Assembly (NCBI GenBank): GCA_905250115.1
Contig: CAJNOI010000003.1
Span: 865,406-929,405, forward strand
Direction: 5' to 3'
DNA from: Adineta steineri
Taxonomy: Eukaryota; Rotifera; Eurotatoria; Adinetida; Adinetidae
DNA length: 64,000 nucleotides
The position numbers were made by a program, and so were the translations under genes. The notes under the pieces were generated by a model, which did no database searches, had not been told where the DNA came from, and saw nothing but the letters and a program-made list of their open reading frames with translations. Below, piece by piece: positions 25,211 to 38,315 of the stretch (its first letter is position 1; every line of letters starts with the position of its first letter).

Positions 25211-25789
25211 TTAATAAATATTGACAGTAGATAGAATATGTCGATGAATATAACCAGCAACAAATGAAAAATAAACTGTTAAAATACATCCAGTAATATT
25301 AGTACAAATCATCAATATCATACTATAACCAAAATAGATATTTTCAATCGGATTGTCATAAGTCATTTCGACGAGATTTTTAATATACAAAAGTAAACCG
25401 ATGAAAATTAATATTGTACCAATCATAATAATAATTGGTGAAATAAATTGAATATTACGTTTATAAAATAATTCAGTACATAGAATACCAATAAAAACAC
25501 CAAGTATTAATAGAACATAACCAGATATTTCAAAATATTGACATATTTCAAAGGATGTTAGATCTTCATGTTGAATTGTTTCATTCGGAAATTTTTGAAA
25601 GAGACCATATGTAATTATAGATGAAGATCCATTGTGATTTATACTTATCCAATTCGAAGTTGTAAGTCCAGTAATACCCAGAATAATAGGAACAAGACCT
25701 ATGCTAAAACCTATAATCGCAAATTTCTGATAATAATGCATGTGTAACATAGAATATATTTTATCGTATGAGTTAATAAAGAATGACAA
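25211..25789 (-). CDS. Claudin/PMP22-like protein, copy 2
   Basis: Up to 192 aa in one exon. The internal Met at residue 14 (codon at 25750–25748) is the more likely start, since it places helix 1 (KFAIIGFSIGLVPIILGITG) right at the N-terminus as in the neighbours. Four hydrophobic segments, with the loop-1 Trp (TSNWISI) and GLF kept. Only one Cys remains in loop 1 (FEIC), so the disulfide of the claudin signature cannot form. Tandem paralog of the genes on both sides. Confidence 0.76.
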   Translation of the reverse strand: MSFFINSYDKIYSMLHMHYYQKFAIIGFSIGLVPIILGITGLTTSNWISINHNGSSSIITYGLFQKFPNETIQHEDLTSFEICQYFEISGYVLLILGVFIGILCTELFYKRNIQFISPIIIMIGTILIFIGLLLYIKNLVEMTYDNPIENIYFGYSMILMICTNITGCILTVYFSFVAGYIHRHILSTVNIY

Positions 25790-26059
25790 AGTCTTTATTG
25801 AACAATATGTTATGATTAAAAATAGTCATATATTTATCTATGTTATCAGTCATAGTTGTCATTTATTAGTTTAATAGAAAGTTCTCTCGTTGAACTCTAA
25901 TAATAATTTACTAAGGACAAAATTTTTCTGTATATCTCAACTGAATGTTTTTATTAGTTTAATAATGTATTACTAATCTTTTCATTTTAATTTTTTTTTG
26001 CTAAAAAAACTACAGGATAAAAATTATTTTTCATTTAAAAATGAAGTTTTTTGAAATAA

Positions 26060-26569
26060 TCAAAATCGAACAGTTTCTCCAGTAGTAATAGTTGTCGAAC
26101 TATGGTAATGATGGTGGCCACCAGAACTAATGATTGCAAAATATATAGCTACAATATAGCCAGTAATACTGGAAATAATCATTAATATTATGCTATATCC
26201 TAAACCATGGTTGATTGTACATTCTAAGAATAAAATAAGACCAATAAAAATTGCGGTGGGCCCCAGAATAAGTAAAATTAGTGGTGCACGTCTAATCCAT
26301 CGATTTTTGACTATAATATTAAGAAGAACTGACACTATAACACCAACTGCTATGGCAGCAATACCACCTATTTCTAAACCTTGAAATAGTTGTTTCATCT
26401 GGAGTTTATTACACTGGGAATGTAGAGTACCAGTATTCAGCGTGAAAAGATTGTAATCTGGTGAATAATAGCTCCATTTTCGCGTCACAAGTGCCACAAC
26501 ACCTAAAGCAATTGGAATAAGACCGAGTACAGCACCTAGTAAGACTGATATACGTATTTTTTGCATCAC
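26060..26569 (-). CDS. Claudin/PMP22-like protein, copy 3
   Basis: 169-aa single-exon protein with four hydrophobic segments (VLLGAVLGLIPIALGVVAL, GGIAAIAVGVIVSVLL, APLILLILGPTAIFIGLIL and SIILMIISSITGYIVAIYF). The loop-1 Trp (TRKWSYY) is present, but the loop has a single Cys (LHSQC). The C-terminal tail is His-rich (HHHYHSS). Third member of the tandem array, so expansion by local duplication is clear, with divergence of the loop. Confidence 0.76.
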   Translation of the reverse strand: MMQKIRISVLLGAVLGLIPIALGVVALVTRKWSYYSPDYNLFTLNTGTLHSQCNKLQMKQLFQGLEIGGIAAIAVGVIVSVLLNIIVKNRWIRRAPLILLILGPTAIFIGLILFLECTINHGLGYSIILMIISSITGYIVAIYFAIISSGGHHHYHSSTTITTGETVRF

Positions 26570-27453
26570 TAATAACTAAAATAATAGCGAAATAACTTCT
26601 TACAATGATTGTTAGTAAAAATCTTTCTTCGCATACAAGACAATGCAATAAATGAAAAACGATAACTACCTTTACTCGTTTATGATTTAACTGACTAGCA
26701 TATTTTATACTATCATGTCATAAATGATTTTTTTTTTCTTTATCAAAAAAGTAGTAATATCTAGTTTATCTCATTATATATCAATTGCATTTACTTGTCA
26801 TAAAATCTCCTTTAGAAAAAGAAAGTTAAAAAAATTTGCTGGTACTATATATTGAAAATTTAATTCTGAACGTTATCAATCATTGCATGAGTTTTATATA
26901 CATTGGTTATCGTAGATAATCAATAAAAGAACGATGTCTATAAGATTTGAAATAGCGATATAATTGGTTGGTTGTTTTTGAATATGACTCTATAACTAAT
27001 ATTGAAAAATGATATACTGATTATAAAATCAAGAATAAATTTTGGTTATATTAGTTGTTATAAAACAAAATAAAAAATTTATCTTTATGTACATTCAATT
27101 TTTCATATCACTTGACCATTGATGATAGTGTATTCTTCTGATAAATTCTTTTCTTTTTCATATGTTCGGGTCATTCTTGCTTTCCTTTTCCAAACCTTCG
27201 TTGTTTATTCTACATAGAAATAACTCATCCTGTTCTGTTTTTCTCTCTTCGTTGTTGCCCGTTATAACTTATGATCGCTGGCTTGCATACATTGGCTGAT
27301 ATATGTACTATCGCCGACATCCACCGAATATCAACTAGGACCATTATAAATATATGCGCGTTCTACTCATTTATCTCTGAGAGAAAAGGAGGAAAAGACA
27401 CGAAGAAAATTTCTTCTCTACTATAACTCATCCATTCTATAGTGTTGTGATCA
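26570..27453. promoter_or_regulatory. Divergent spacer, claudin-like copy 3 and MTTP
   Basis: 884 bases between opposite start codons, AT-rich, no gene seen. A TATAAATATAT-like stretch at about 27345–27355 is about 100 bases before the MTTP ATG and could be its TATA box. Confidence 0.4.
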
Positions 27454-30400
27454 ATGTTTAAAGTTATGTTTATCATTCTATATTGTTTACTATTTTCAAC
27501 AGTTTATTCATCAACTGAAAGTATGTAGGATTAATTTATAACAAATAAATATTTTTTTTTCTCTTTTCTTTTTGCAATAGATAAAACTACAAACGAAAAG
27601 CCCGATAAAACAAGTGAAAAGCCTGGAAGATTATATGAATTTCAATCAAATATTGATTATGTCTATCATTATTCAACTGATATTCATATGGATCATAAAA
27701 TTTGGGCAGGTTCGGAAGAAAGTCATATAAAACGTCATTCTGATGCTGCATTTCATTTATATGCTCGTGTTAATTTAACTAGTGTATGGCGAAGTGCCGA
27801 CGGCGAACAACATTTATTAAAACTTGAAGTAAAATATTTCTTTAAAAATACAAAAAATTTATTTTTATTTATATAATTTAGTTAAAAGAAGCTCGTTTTG
27901 TTAATCGAACAAATTCACATAGTATGATTGATTGTTTAGCATTAAGTACACTTACACATTATCCTGCAATGTTTATATGGAATCAAGGAATAATATCTTT
28001 ATCCTATTTTAATGAAAATGATAATTTAGCGGCTATTAATTTAAAAAAAGGAATTATATCTTTATTTCAATATAAACAAGATAATGCATCTGAAACTGAT
28101 ACATTAGGAACATGTAAAACAGAATATCGAATGTATGAAAAAAGTCTTGTAAAAGATAAATCGGAATGTTCAAATATCAAATATAATGATGAATATAGTA
28201 GTGCTAAACAAGTAAGATAAAATATAAGAAGATTTTAATTAATTATTAAAATAGGTATTGAATTATTCAATTGATTTTCAATCTACATGTGTTTATACAT
28301 TTGATAATTCAACACTTAAATCAAGTTCATGTTCAGATATAGCTTTGCCGAGATTAATCGTTCCTGAAGTAGCTGGTTTTCGTATTATGTCAAGGTAAAA
28401 ATTTTAGAATTACCCCATTCGTCATATATTTTGCTTTAGATTAAGTGTTGATCTTATGGAAAAAGTGGATAATGATAAACATCAAAAATATTTAAATTCA
28501 GATGCAGCATTAAAATCAGTTTTAAGTAAATATTTTCTTATTAAAATTTTTCTATGGAATTACTATTGATTTAATAGGTATTACAGCTGATCAATATCAT
28601 CCACTTGAAACAGAAAAACAACTTCATCCATGTGATGAATATTGTGAAAAGGTTTAGATAAAAAATTAATTCTATTCTCTTTTTTAATTTATGTAATTAT
28701 TTAGTTTGAGGAATTTATTCGAGATTATAATAAAAAATTAGCACGTTCTGTTATTGGTGATCGATCAGCAAGTGATGTATTTTTACATTTGATTGCACTT
28801 GTAAAAAGACAAAGTGAAACGACATTAACTAAAGTACTTGATAAAGCATCAAATTCAATCAAATTTACACTTATTGAAGCATTTGTATCCGCACAAACAC
28901 CTGCTTCATTAAATGCAGTTTTGAAATATTTGGATAATTCAATGAATGCAAAAAATAAAGTTGAATTAATCGAAATATTTCTAATGGCAAGTACGTTTGC
29001 ACCAAGACCATCGGATTTATTACTCGACAAAATATTGGTAACGAATAATTAACATTATGAAAAAAGCATTAAATATTTTTTTTTGTCTAGGAACGATTAC
29101 CAAAATTTACAACTATTGATGCTCAACTTGAACAAAGTACTTATTTAGCATTGGGAGCTATTACTCATAGATTATTTGATTTAAATAAAACATCATCCGT
29201 AAGTAAGACTAACGAGGGAACCGCCCCAACTGTCCAATTAAAGTCTCAAAAAATCACGCATAACCCACGAAAAGTACTAGAATATTCTGTTTTTGAGAAG
29301 GAAACGTTCTTTTTATCTGAAATTTTCAGGGTATTCTAGTCCCATATAGACCTCACTGTGGGCAAAGTCTCAAGTCGAAACACCGTCATTCGATTTATTT
29401 ATATATACCCTACCATAGGCTAAAATTTCAGTATATTGCCTATAACTCGAGACAGAAGGCTTAACGGCTCTTATCCTTTTGGGATCTACTTTATGCAGAG
29501 GACCCGAACTGAAAAGGGATTGGACAGTTGGGGTGATTCCCTCGTAAGACAAATAATATTTAAATAAAATTATGAATTTAGGCTATTGAAAAATATACAA
29601 CACTTCTTCATAACACGAAGAAAAAAGCATTAGTTTATTTATCATTATATAATGCTAAACTTGATTTATATCAATCGATTTTAATCGATGAAATTCGTCG
29701 TTGTAATGATACGAATTTATGTTGGTTAGCATTAAATGCATTAACGCAATATGATCCGGAACGATTTTCAACTGAAATTATAACTATTCTTCGTTCAATT
29801 TATCATGAACAAAAAGGAAGAGTAAAAACAAATCTACAAATTCGACAACTTTGTGGGCAATTATTACTTCGAACTGATATTTCAATTGGTGACCTTATGA
29901 ATCTAATTGTAAAATCAATTAATAAATAATTCGTAAATTTAATCTTATTTGTTTTTAGCTTTCAGCTCTTGATAAAACAAATCATCAATTAGGTGTTTAT
30001 ATGTGGCGTTTAATATCGACTATGGCTGAAAATGATGAATTATTTTTGTAAAAATATTTTGTTTTTTCCTTTTTTAATTTATTTAAATTCTTTTTATTTT
30101 AGTCGAAAAATCAAATTTATCTATAATAATGGTTTAATTGATTTAACATATGATAGAATAGCTTATAAAGGTCAATCCGATTATTATCGTCGACAATTTT
30201 TACAAACATTTGGTTTTGGTGTTTATTATACAATATCACAATTAATGAGTCGTCATGGAGCTTTACGTGAAAGTGATTTTGATTTACATATTCAACAATA
30301 TAATAAAAAAGATAGATTTAATCTTTTATCTGTAAGTTAAAATATATATTTATATACAAATAAATCAAATTATTTATTTATTAAGCTTGGTGTAAGTGCA

Positions 30401-31236
30401 TCAGGACTTGAAGCTTATGTTAGTGATGATGGAAAAACAAGTGATACACCAGATGAAGATCTTCAAGCAGAATTACGAATTACATTACTGAATATGCAAT
30501 TACGACCCGTTGTTTTATTTAGTGGTGTTACAGGACTTATGTCTGCCGTATGGAGTGCACCATCAGAACTTACATCAGCATTTAAAGTAAAAAAAAATAG
30601 AATTATTTAAAATAATAATCATGATTTGATTTGATTTAGAGTAATATAATGATACATGATTTATCTCGTTATATTCATCTTCATAATGGTCTTGTTGTTC
30701 ATTATGAAGCTCAAAGTGCTGCTTCACTTGATTTATCTGGTATGGCATCTGTTAGTTTATGGAATAAAAATTCACATTCAGTTATACGAGTTAGGTTAGT
30801 TATTATTGTAAATATTTGATTGATTGATTTGAAATTTTGCTATTTGTTATTTTAGTTCGGGTTTTAGTGTTCGTAGTCATGTGGATATTTTAAATGATTT
30901 TGTTGTTATGGGAATAAATGCAACAACAAGTACAAATATTATTGTTGATTATACAACTGATGTTGATTATGCTGATACACCAATAAATGTTTGTATGCAA
31001 ATGAGTATTCAACCAACGGAAATTTAGTGAGTAAAACTGAATAGTTAGTTAGTTTTATTCTAATGATTTTATTTCTCTTTCTTTTCTTAATCAGTGACAA
31101 TGTTGATAGTTTTTATTCATTAAAACGAACAAAAGCTTTACGATGGTTTGGTAGTCGTATACGTCGTTTACTTGGTCATGATTACACATTTACACAAAAA
31201 AATAATGCTATGTGTCGACAACTTCATGTGCTTTAA
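27454..31236 (+). CDS. MTTP: Microsomal triglyceride transfer protein large subunit, fifteen coding exons
   Basis: ER-lumen lipid transfer protein that loads triglyceride and phospholipid on apoB-type lipoproteins, in complex with protein disulfide isomerase. Exons: 27454–27520, 27581–27828, 27882–28211, 28255–28394, 28440–28525, 28578–28651, 28705–29037, 29091–29198, 29582–29908, 29959–30047, 30103–30331, 30386–30586, 30640–30794, 30856–31026 and 31095–31236. Total 900 codons (899 aa; human 894). A signal peptide (MFKVMFIILYCLLFSTVYSS) is present. Family segments: AAINLKKGIISLFQY (N-terminal beta barrel), the helical region with TLIEAFVSAQTPASLNAVL, YHEQKGRVKTNLQIRQL, LLNMQLRPVVLFSGVTGLMS in the lipid-binding sheets, and the C-terminal NAMCRQLHVL that matches the human EMCKVVF end. 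Vitellogenin/apoB relatives are much longer and are excluded. Intron 8 carries a transposon. A GTTTAG donor after exon 6 is unusual. Confidence 0.93.
29213..29544. mobile_element. MITE family B in MTTP intron 8
   Basis: 332-bp element with terminal inverted repeats of about 25 bp: CGAGGGAACCGCCCCAACTG at the left and CAGTTGGGGTGATTCCCTCG at the right, with two mismatches. It is flanked by TAA on both sides (29210–29212 and 29545–29547), the 3-bp TWA target duplication typical of PIF/Harbinger elements. Removing it and one TAA leaves a 48-bp intron, the normal size here. It begins 13 bases after the splice donor. No coding capacity. Confidence 0.88.
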
Positions 31237-31383
31237 TAATGTTAATCTTTTTTTTCATCTTCTTAAAAAAATAAAGAATAAATCTAATATCATAGGATAA
31301 AAAACTATATTGTTAAGAAATGAAGAATGATTAAATAAAATAAAGGATAATATTATCATTTAATGGATGATGGAGGTGTTTGA

Positions 31384-31537
31384 AGTGTGGGTGTGAGGTG
31401 ATGTGCATGTAAATGAGAGGTATATATAATACTCACACCTACGCCCGTTAGAAGAATCTTTTGTGAATTTAGCGTGTGAGTGTGAATAAGGACGTGAGTT
31501 ATTAGCACATTCACAGCCACATCCATACTCACACTCT
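31384..31537. repeat. Two adjacent TGTGGG-like fold-backs 3' of MTTP
   Basis: GTGTGGGTGTGAGGTG (31385–31400) faces ACTCACACCTACGCCC (31431–31446), and GCGTGTGAGTGTG (from 31472) faces CCATACTCACACTCT (31523–31537). These are the first members, from the left, of a hairpin family that recurs through the right half of the window. Confidence 0.7.
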
Positions 31538-31546
31538 AGTCTATGA

Positions 31547-32577
31547 GAATCTGGGCATGAAGGAGCCTGCATTGCACTCAATGTATTTTGATAATGCTTA
31601 AGCGTAAGCTAAAACAAAAATATACAGGGTGATAGAGAATTCTAAGCGGTATCAAATGGTATAATTATGTTTTCTAAAATGTCCTTTTAGAGTGTCAATA
31701 GAGTTGAAATACTATGTACAGCTTTTGTTTTCCAGGGATATATGCATACATGCTATTTTGTTTCTATTGACCTGGGCTATTGTATTTGTTCTCTTTGTTA
31801 CAGCCTTAATGAAAATCCTTTTCGTTGGTTCAGTAGTGAAAGGATCGACGTTTCTTTCAGGTAAAAATGCAAGTATGTATAGGCGTGTCGAACGAAGAAA
31901 ATAGGGAAAAATACAAAATTAGTTTTTCGGCTATTTTCCCTTGCCAAGTTGGAATTAACACAGTACAAGTTATAGGTTCAAGAAAAATAAGGGAGAAGAA
32001 TGAAAAGAAAGAGAACAGAAAAAAAAGAAAATACCATATAATATAAATGTAGAGAACGAATAATATATTCATTCTCTTAAATACTTCGTTGCACTTTTTT
32101 TGTCTCTCTTTTATATATATGGAATATTCCTCTTTCGTTATAAATATATATAGTTATCATTTAATTTCAATAAACAGAAAAGAAGAAAATACTATGAGTC
32201 TTACCTAGATTCAAGATGCTCCGCTGTCTATGATTAGAATACCATTCTCATACACACGTCCGCACTCACACAACGAGATGAAAGACTTCTTCTTTGTCCA
32301 ATCAATAGATTCCTCTCATTTCCTCTCTCTCTTCTTCTAAATTTTATTTCTCACTGTTTTTTGTCTTTTTTTCAGTCATATTCTCTCATATGTCAATTTT
32401 TGATTCATCTATTCATAAAAACGCAGTATATATTTTACTTTTTTATTGGCGACATTTCAAATCGTAACGTATAATTTCCAACAATTTTCGTTCTTTAATA
32501 AACAAAAGTATTCGCCTAAGTATCACTAAATAAAAAAAACATAACTAAAAATTAGAAAACTTACTTTCAGATTTTTA
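31547..32577 (+). promoter_or_regulatory. HSP70 upstream region with heat-shock-element-like site
   Basis: GGAATATTCC at 32121–32130 is a perfect nGAAnnTTCn inverted pair, the core unit of a heat-shock element, followed by a TATAAATATATATA stretch near 32140. A TTACTTTCAG splice-acceptor-like sequence ends 7 bases before the ATG, which suggests a 5' UTR intron. A single pair of units is weak; I infer mild heat regulation at most. Confidence 0.45.
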
Positions 32578-34666
32578 ATGGCTAGAGCAATAGGTATTGA
32601 TTTAGGTACAACATATTCATGTGTTGGTATTTTTCAACATGGAAAAGTTGAAATCATTGCAAATGATCAAGGTAACCGAACAACACCATCCTATGTTGCA
32701 TTCAATGATAGTGAACGTTTAATCGGTGATGCTGCTAAAAATCAAGTAGATATGAATCCATATAATACAGGTTTTGATGTTAAACGACTTATTGGTCGTA
32801 AATTTGACGATGCAACAGTTCAAGCTGATATGAAATACTGGCCATTTAGAGTAATTAACGATGTTGGTAAAATAAAGATTCTAGCTGAATATAAAAATGA
32901 AATAAAATTATTCAGGCCTGAAGAAATTTCATCTATGGTTTTAATGAAAATGAAAGAAATTGCTGAAGCTTATATTGGCAGAAAAATCTCCGAAGCTGTT
33001 ATCACTGTTCCAGCTTATTTCAATGATTCACAACGTCAGGCAACAAAAGATGCTGGTGTTATTGCTGGGCTTAATGTTTTACGAATTATTAATGAACCAA
33101 CAGCTGCTGCTATTGCTTATGGTTTAGACAAAAAAGTGTCTGGTGAAAGAAATATTCTTATTTTTGATTTGGGTGGTGGTACTTTTGATGTATCAGTACT
33201 TAAAATTGAAGAAGGTATCTTTGAAGTAAAATCAACAGCTGGTGATACACATTTAGGTGGTGAAGATTTTGATAATCGTATGGTTACACATTTTGTTCAA
33301 GAATTCAAACGTAAAAATAACAAAGATTTATCACAAAATAAACGTGGTCTTCGTCGTTTACGTACAGCTTGCGAACGTGCTAAAGTAAGTTAATTGAATC
33401 TATATTTGAAAATTGAATTTTTTAATTTATTTTTCTTTGTTTTTTTTAAATAGCGTACATTATCATCATCATCACAAGCTTCAATTGAAATTAAGTCACT
33501 TCATGAAAGTATCGATTTCTATTCAACAATTACACGTGCCCGTTTTGAAGAACTTTGTGCTGATCTTTTCCGTTCAACACTTGAACCAGTTGAAAAAGCT
33601 TTACGGGATGCTAAAATGGATAAAGCAAGTATTCATGAAATTGTACTTGTTGGTGGTTCAACACGTATTCCAAAAGTACAAAAATTACTTCAAGATTTCT
33701 TTAATGGAAAAGAATTAAACAAATCAATCAATCCAGATGAAGCTGTAGCTTATGGTGCAGCTGTTCAAGCAGCTATTTTAACTGGTGATAAATCAGAAGA
33801 AGTTAAAGATGTACTTTTACTTGATGTTGCACCACTTTCATTAGTAAAAACTCTAAATTTGTTTGCCTTTTTTATTGACTATGTTTCCGCTTTATTTTAA
33901 AGGGTATTGAAACATCTGGTGGAGTCATGCGTATATTCATTAGACGTAATACACGCATTCCAGCAAAACGAAGTCAAATAATTACACCAGATTGGGATAT
34001 GCAATCTATTGTTGTTATTAAGGTTTATGAAGGTGAACGTGCAACGGTAAGAGATAATCATTTACTTGGTAGTTTGACACTTCATAATATTCTACCAACT
34101 TCACGTGGCAAACCACAAATCGAAGTTACATTTGATATTGATGCTAATAGTATCTTAAGTGTTTCAGCTGTTGATAAATCAACTGGTCGAGAAAATAAAA
34201 TTACCATTACAAATGATAAAGGTCGATTATCAAAAGATGATATCGAAAGAATGGTTTCTGATGCTGAAAAATACAAGAAAGAAGATGATGTACAACGTGA
34301 ACGTATTTCAGCTAAAATATCACTTGAATCATATTGCTATAATATGGAAATAAGCATTAATGACGACAGGATTGCATCAAAAGTTTCAGCTAAAGATAGA
34401 GCTAAAATCTATGATACACATGACGAAGTAATTAAATGGATGAAAACAAATCAATTGGCTGAAAAAGAAGAATTCGAACATAAACTTAAAGAAGTTGAAA
34501 AAACTTGTTCACCAATCATGACTAAACTTTATGGTAAGCTATAGAATATTGTTTCGAAAATATAGAATATTTTATTTTTATTTTCATTGTAGGAGGTGCT
34601 GGTGCTCCTCCAACTGGTAGGAAAGGAACAGGTGGTAAAGGACCAACAATCGAAGAAGTTGATTAA
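32578..34666 (+). CDS. Cytosolic HSP70 family chaperone, four coding exons
   Basis: ATP-dependent chaperone. Exons 32578–33384, 33454–33843, 33903–34533 and 34593–34666 give 634 codons (633 aa). The three Hsp70 signatures are intact: [26 protein letters not shown] and [17 protein letters not shown]. The linker [11 protein letters not shown] and the cytosolic EEVD C-terminus (GPTIEEVD) are present. The nucleotide-binding domain is conventional. The substrate-binding loops differ more than usual ([19 protein letters not shown] where the family normally has a Thr/Gln-rich segment), and the Gly/Pro-rich tail is short. Three coding introns argue for a constitutive HSC70-type gene, since strongly heat-induced Hsp70 genes are typically intronless. 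Confidence 0.93.
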
Positions 34667-37600
34667 ATATCGAAACAATAGACAGAATAACACACATTTC
34701 TTTTCTTTTTTTTAAATAACAAAAGCTTATAATCCGTCTTGCTGGTTTATTTATTTCTAGTCACCTTTCGCTTTTCTTTTCATGTGTTAAATTAGATCTT
34801 TAAGATTTCACTTTTTTTGTCTCTAAATGTGTGTGTAAAAACTATGATGAAAAGTTTTATGTTTACGCTCAAGAACAATGATAATAAACATGCAACCTGA
34901 GAACGGATAAATTCTCACTAGAATTATTCGTCATGTTTTTTATTTGATATAAAGTTAAATACAAATATCGATAGAAATTTTTAATTGAGATTTCATTTGA
35001 AAAAACATATGTAGTAGGTAGTATTACTATAGATAGTAATAAATAATTTACTACGTACTTAGAAAGAAACTTGTTTCAACTCAAAATATGACTTGTACTA
35101 TTGGATGCTCAATAAATGTAAGAAAATATTTTTTGTGCGTGTCTAGAAACAAGCTAGTATTTTTCTTGTATATAGTGATGATTATGAATTAAAATATGAA
35201 GCTCAATAATATTCAAAATATATGTTTAATATTCAAATGCACTTCCAAAAAGTCATCCATATGAATCCTTTGGGGACTGGATTTTTTTTGAAGCAAAGAA
35301 AAAGTCCATTATAATAATGTTGGAAATTACTAAATGTCCTACGCGTGACTATTTTCGACACTTTTGAAATCCTGATAATTTACTATGTCAACACAGGAAA
35401 GTTACTCTACAGGCAATTTGGTGAGTGTGGGTGTACTATGCATATTATGTTCATCACACGCCCACACTCACCCTGATTGTATTTGCTTTTGATTTAACAC
35501 TAAACAGTGAATATGAAGTTCATCGGCAGTCTCTGATCAGAAAAATGAAATTAAATTATTTCTATTTTTATTTTTATGCTAGACTAAATAACTTTATTAG
35601 AAAAAAAATAGAAAATCATAATTATTTTGTTACAAATGCAAGAAATGTTGATCAAACTAGCGAACACATATTGACAAACAAAATATTAAAAATTTAAAGA
35701 AATATTTATTTGAATATTATTACTTACCGATGATGTATAGGAATAAAATAAAAATTAGTCAATTGAATAGCAGGCCATGCATTATAACTAGCTTTCATAA
35801 CAGTTGGAAAATCTTATGATTAAAATTCGGTAAGAAAGTAATTCAAAAAATAAAGATTTAATTTGCTTCATGGAAGCGTTAGAAGATATAGATGAATAAA
35901 TATATACACAAGATTCTTCTTTACATGTATGTTTGTATATACCATCTTAATTTTTGAAACAACACCCCATATGAAAACGTTGTTGTTGATGAAAACTGTG
36001 TTTTATTCGTAATTGTTTGAACTTTTTATTAATACAAAGAATAAGATAAAACTCATCTTTATTTTTATTTACAGAACCAGTAACGATAAATTGATACGTC
36101 TGTTCTTAAATTTCTAATAAATAACTTAAAAATATATTATTCATCTCATCTATGAACATAAACTTAACTTCAAGCTATATTTGACTCGCAGCTTATTGTG
36201 TTTGATATGCAATATACTGATCATGAAGTTGAATCTCGATTCAGAATAATCGTACTCAAGTTCGTTCAATTATATTGTTTATTAACGCACACAAACGCGA
36301 TAACCATTCCAACGTGGTTATAAGTGATATAATATTTTCTTTTTTTTCCAACAAAAAATTCGCACGTGTTAATTTGTTCGTTCTCTCTTTTATTTCGTTT
36401 GCTTACCTGTGCTCGCAAAACAATCTTTTTTTCTAGCTTGTAAAAATATACACGTATCCTTCTCCCGAACATCATTTATTTTGTTTTGTTGAGTCATCAT
36501 ATGATGTAGTTAGAAGAAGGATTGTGGAGAATGCAAATGATAATATTAGTTGTCCTGAATTTCATTCATTTTTTATATTAATAATATTTTTATTTATTCA
36601 TCTATTTTACATTTATTTTGTATCACACCATTTAGATAAATACAATATTTTCTTTATTTTTATTCATTCAATATAATCTAACTGAAATCAGTTATTGTCC
36701 GAATAATAATTTATTCTTGTGATTGTAAATTTGTTTTTTTATCATGATATATTTCATATAAGTAAGACTTTGTATTGCAATAGTACTATTTTGTTATTTT
36801 AGTAGTCTAATATATGATGAGAACTTGGATTGAATGAACATTAACTTTGATTCATTTGAATTAAGAAATTGAAATGAACCAACAGTACAATATCAATTCA
36901 TATAAGAGAGAAAAATTAATCATGCATATAAAATGCTCTTTTCTAAATCTTTATTTTTATTTTTATGTTTGGATGTATATATGATATTTAAAAACAAAGA
37001 AGAATAGAAAATATGGTCTTGAGTAGTCAGTTTAGAGATAACAAAATAAGGATAGAAAAAATGAGAGTTACTCACTCACAAGTCACTTTCGTTTGTTCTG
37101 CCATTGATGTACATTATACATACAAAGAAAATGTATATGTATGTATGTTTTCTTTCGTTCTATTGCATTAATACACTAATTCTGTACAATGAATAACGTG
37201 CATCACTAATAAAACGAAAATAACAACTATTAAGCGAATATCTGATATTTTTCTTATCTCTAACGGATGAATAAATACTTTTGCTGTAAAATTTTAATTT
37301 ATTTTAATTCATAATATTTTACGATTTTGGTGACGAACAAATTAATAAATACATCGATAAATGAAGTAACATGAAAAAAAAATGAAATAAGATTGACGAG
37401 AGAAGAATGAAGATAGTTTGCATATAATTTTTCTTTTTCTTTTTACAGTACTAATACAAATAATAAGCGATGTAGTGGATATTGATATGAATGTGTTGTA
37501 GAATATATACAGAAACATTTATATCTATGTCTTCTAATTACTCATTAAATTTTTTAGATAATTAGGTAACTTTTATGCTCTTCAATTCATTATACATTTC

Positions 37601-38315
37601 TATGTTCGAAAGAGAAAGCATATTTGATTGTTTATATGAAACTTTTAAAGTATAAATAAAACCGATTGATACTTTCGAAAAAAAACAGTTTTTATTGAAG
37701 GTATTGACGGTATCTTATTAGATGCACATGCTTCATTAATGCGAGACAGTCGTCTAATACATGTTTCTTTTCGTTTCTTTCTCTAGAAAACTAAAGGTAG
37801 ACTTCATTGCGAATATGACAAAAATAATAATTACCTACGCATATTTCTTCATATATTCTTGCTTGTTTTCTTGATACGACGAAAACAGAACGACCAATCC
37901 ATTACTGATCACTGCAGTAAAAATAAGATACAAAATTTTTATTCGTTGAATTTATTTTTCTTCAGATAGTTACGTTCGTTGCGAATCGTTCCTTATACAA
38001 TCGAAACATAACATTATAAACGTATCTCTCTACGTAATTACTTCTTCATTTCTTCCTTATTGTTAAGAAAAAATTATCTTTTGGATCAGTGATCACTGCA
38101 GATAAAAAATACATAGAAGTGTATATTTCTCATACTTTTATTCAGTTTTGTTGGTAATTTTTTTTATTTGCAACTGGTCTATTCATTCACTCGTATTTTA
38201 TATCGATCGTCGAATATCATATTCAACAGATAACTACTACTATACTATTTTGATATCGTACACAGTATTTATATGATATATTATCCTATCCTAATCTATT
38301 ACTGTAATAAAAACT
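34667..38315. other. 3.6-kb AT-rich intergenic region
   Basis: No credible gene. Short open frames are not family members. A near-perfect fold-back lies at 35420–35472 and is listed separately. Confidence 0.6.
35420..35472. repeat. TGTGGG-like fold-back element
   Basis: Left arm GGTGAGTGTGGGTGT (35420–35434) and right arm ACACGCCCACACTCACC (35456–35472) pair along their length with one mismatch near the loop. The loop of about 21 bases is AT-rich. It lies in intergenic DNA. Confidence 0.8.

Noticed and set aside
28725-29030. 101-codon minus-strand frame over MTTP exon 7
   Set aside because: Antisense shadow of a coding exon of a well-supported gene.
35425-35697. 90-codon frame starting MWVYYAYYVHHTP
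   Set aside because: Starts in a fold-back arm and continues in AT-rich sequence without conserved features.
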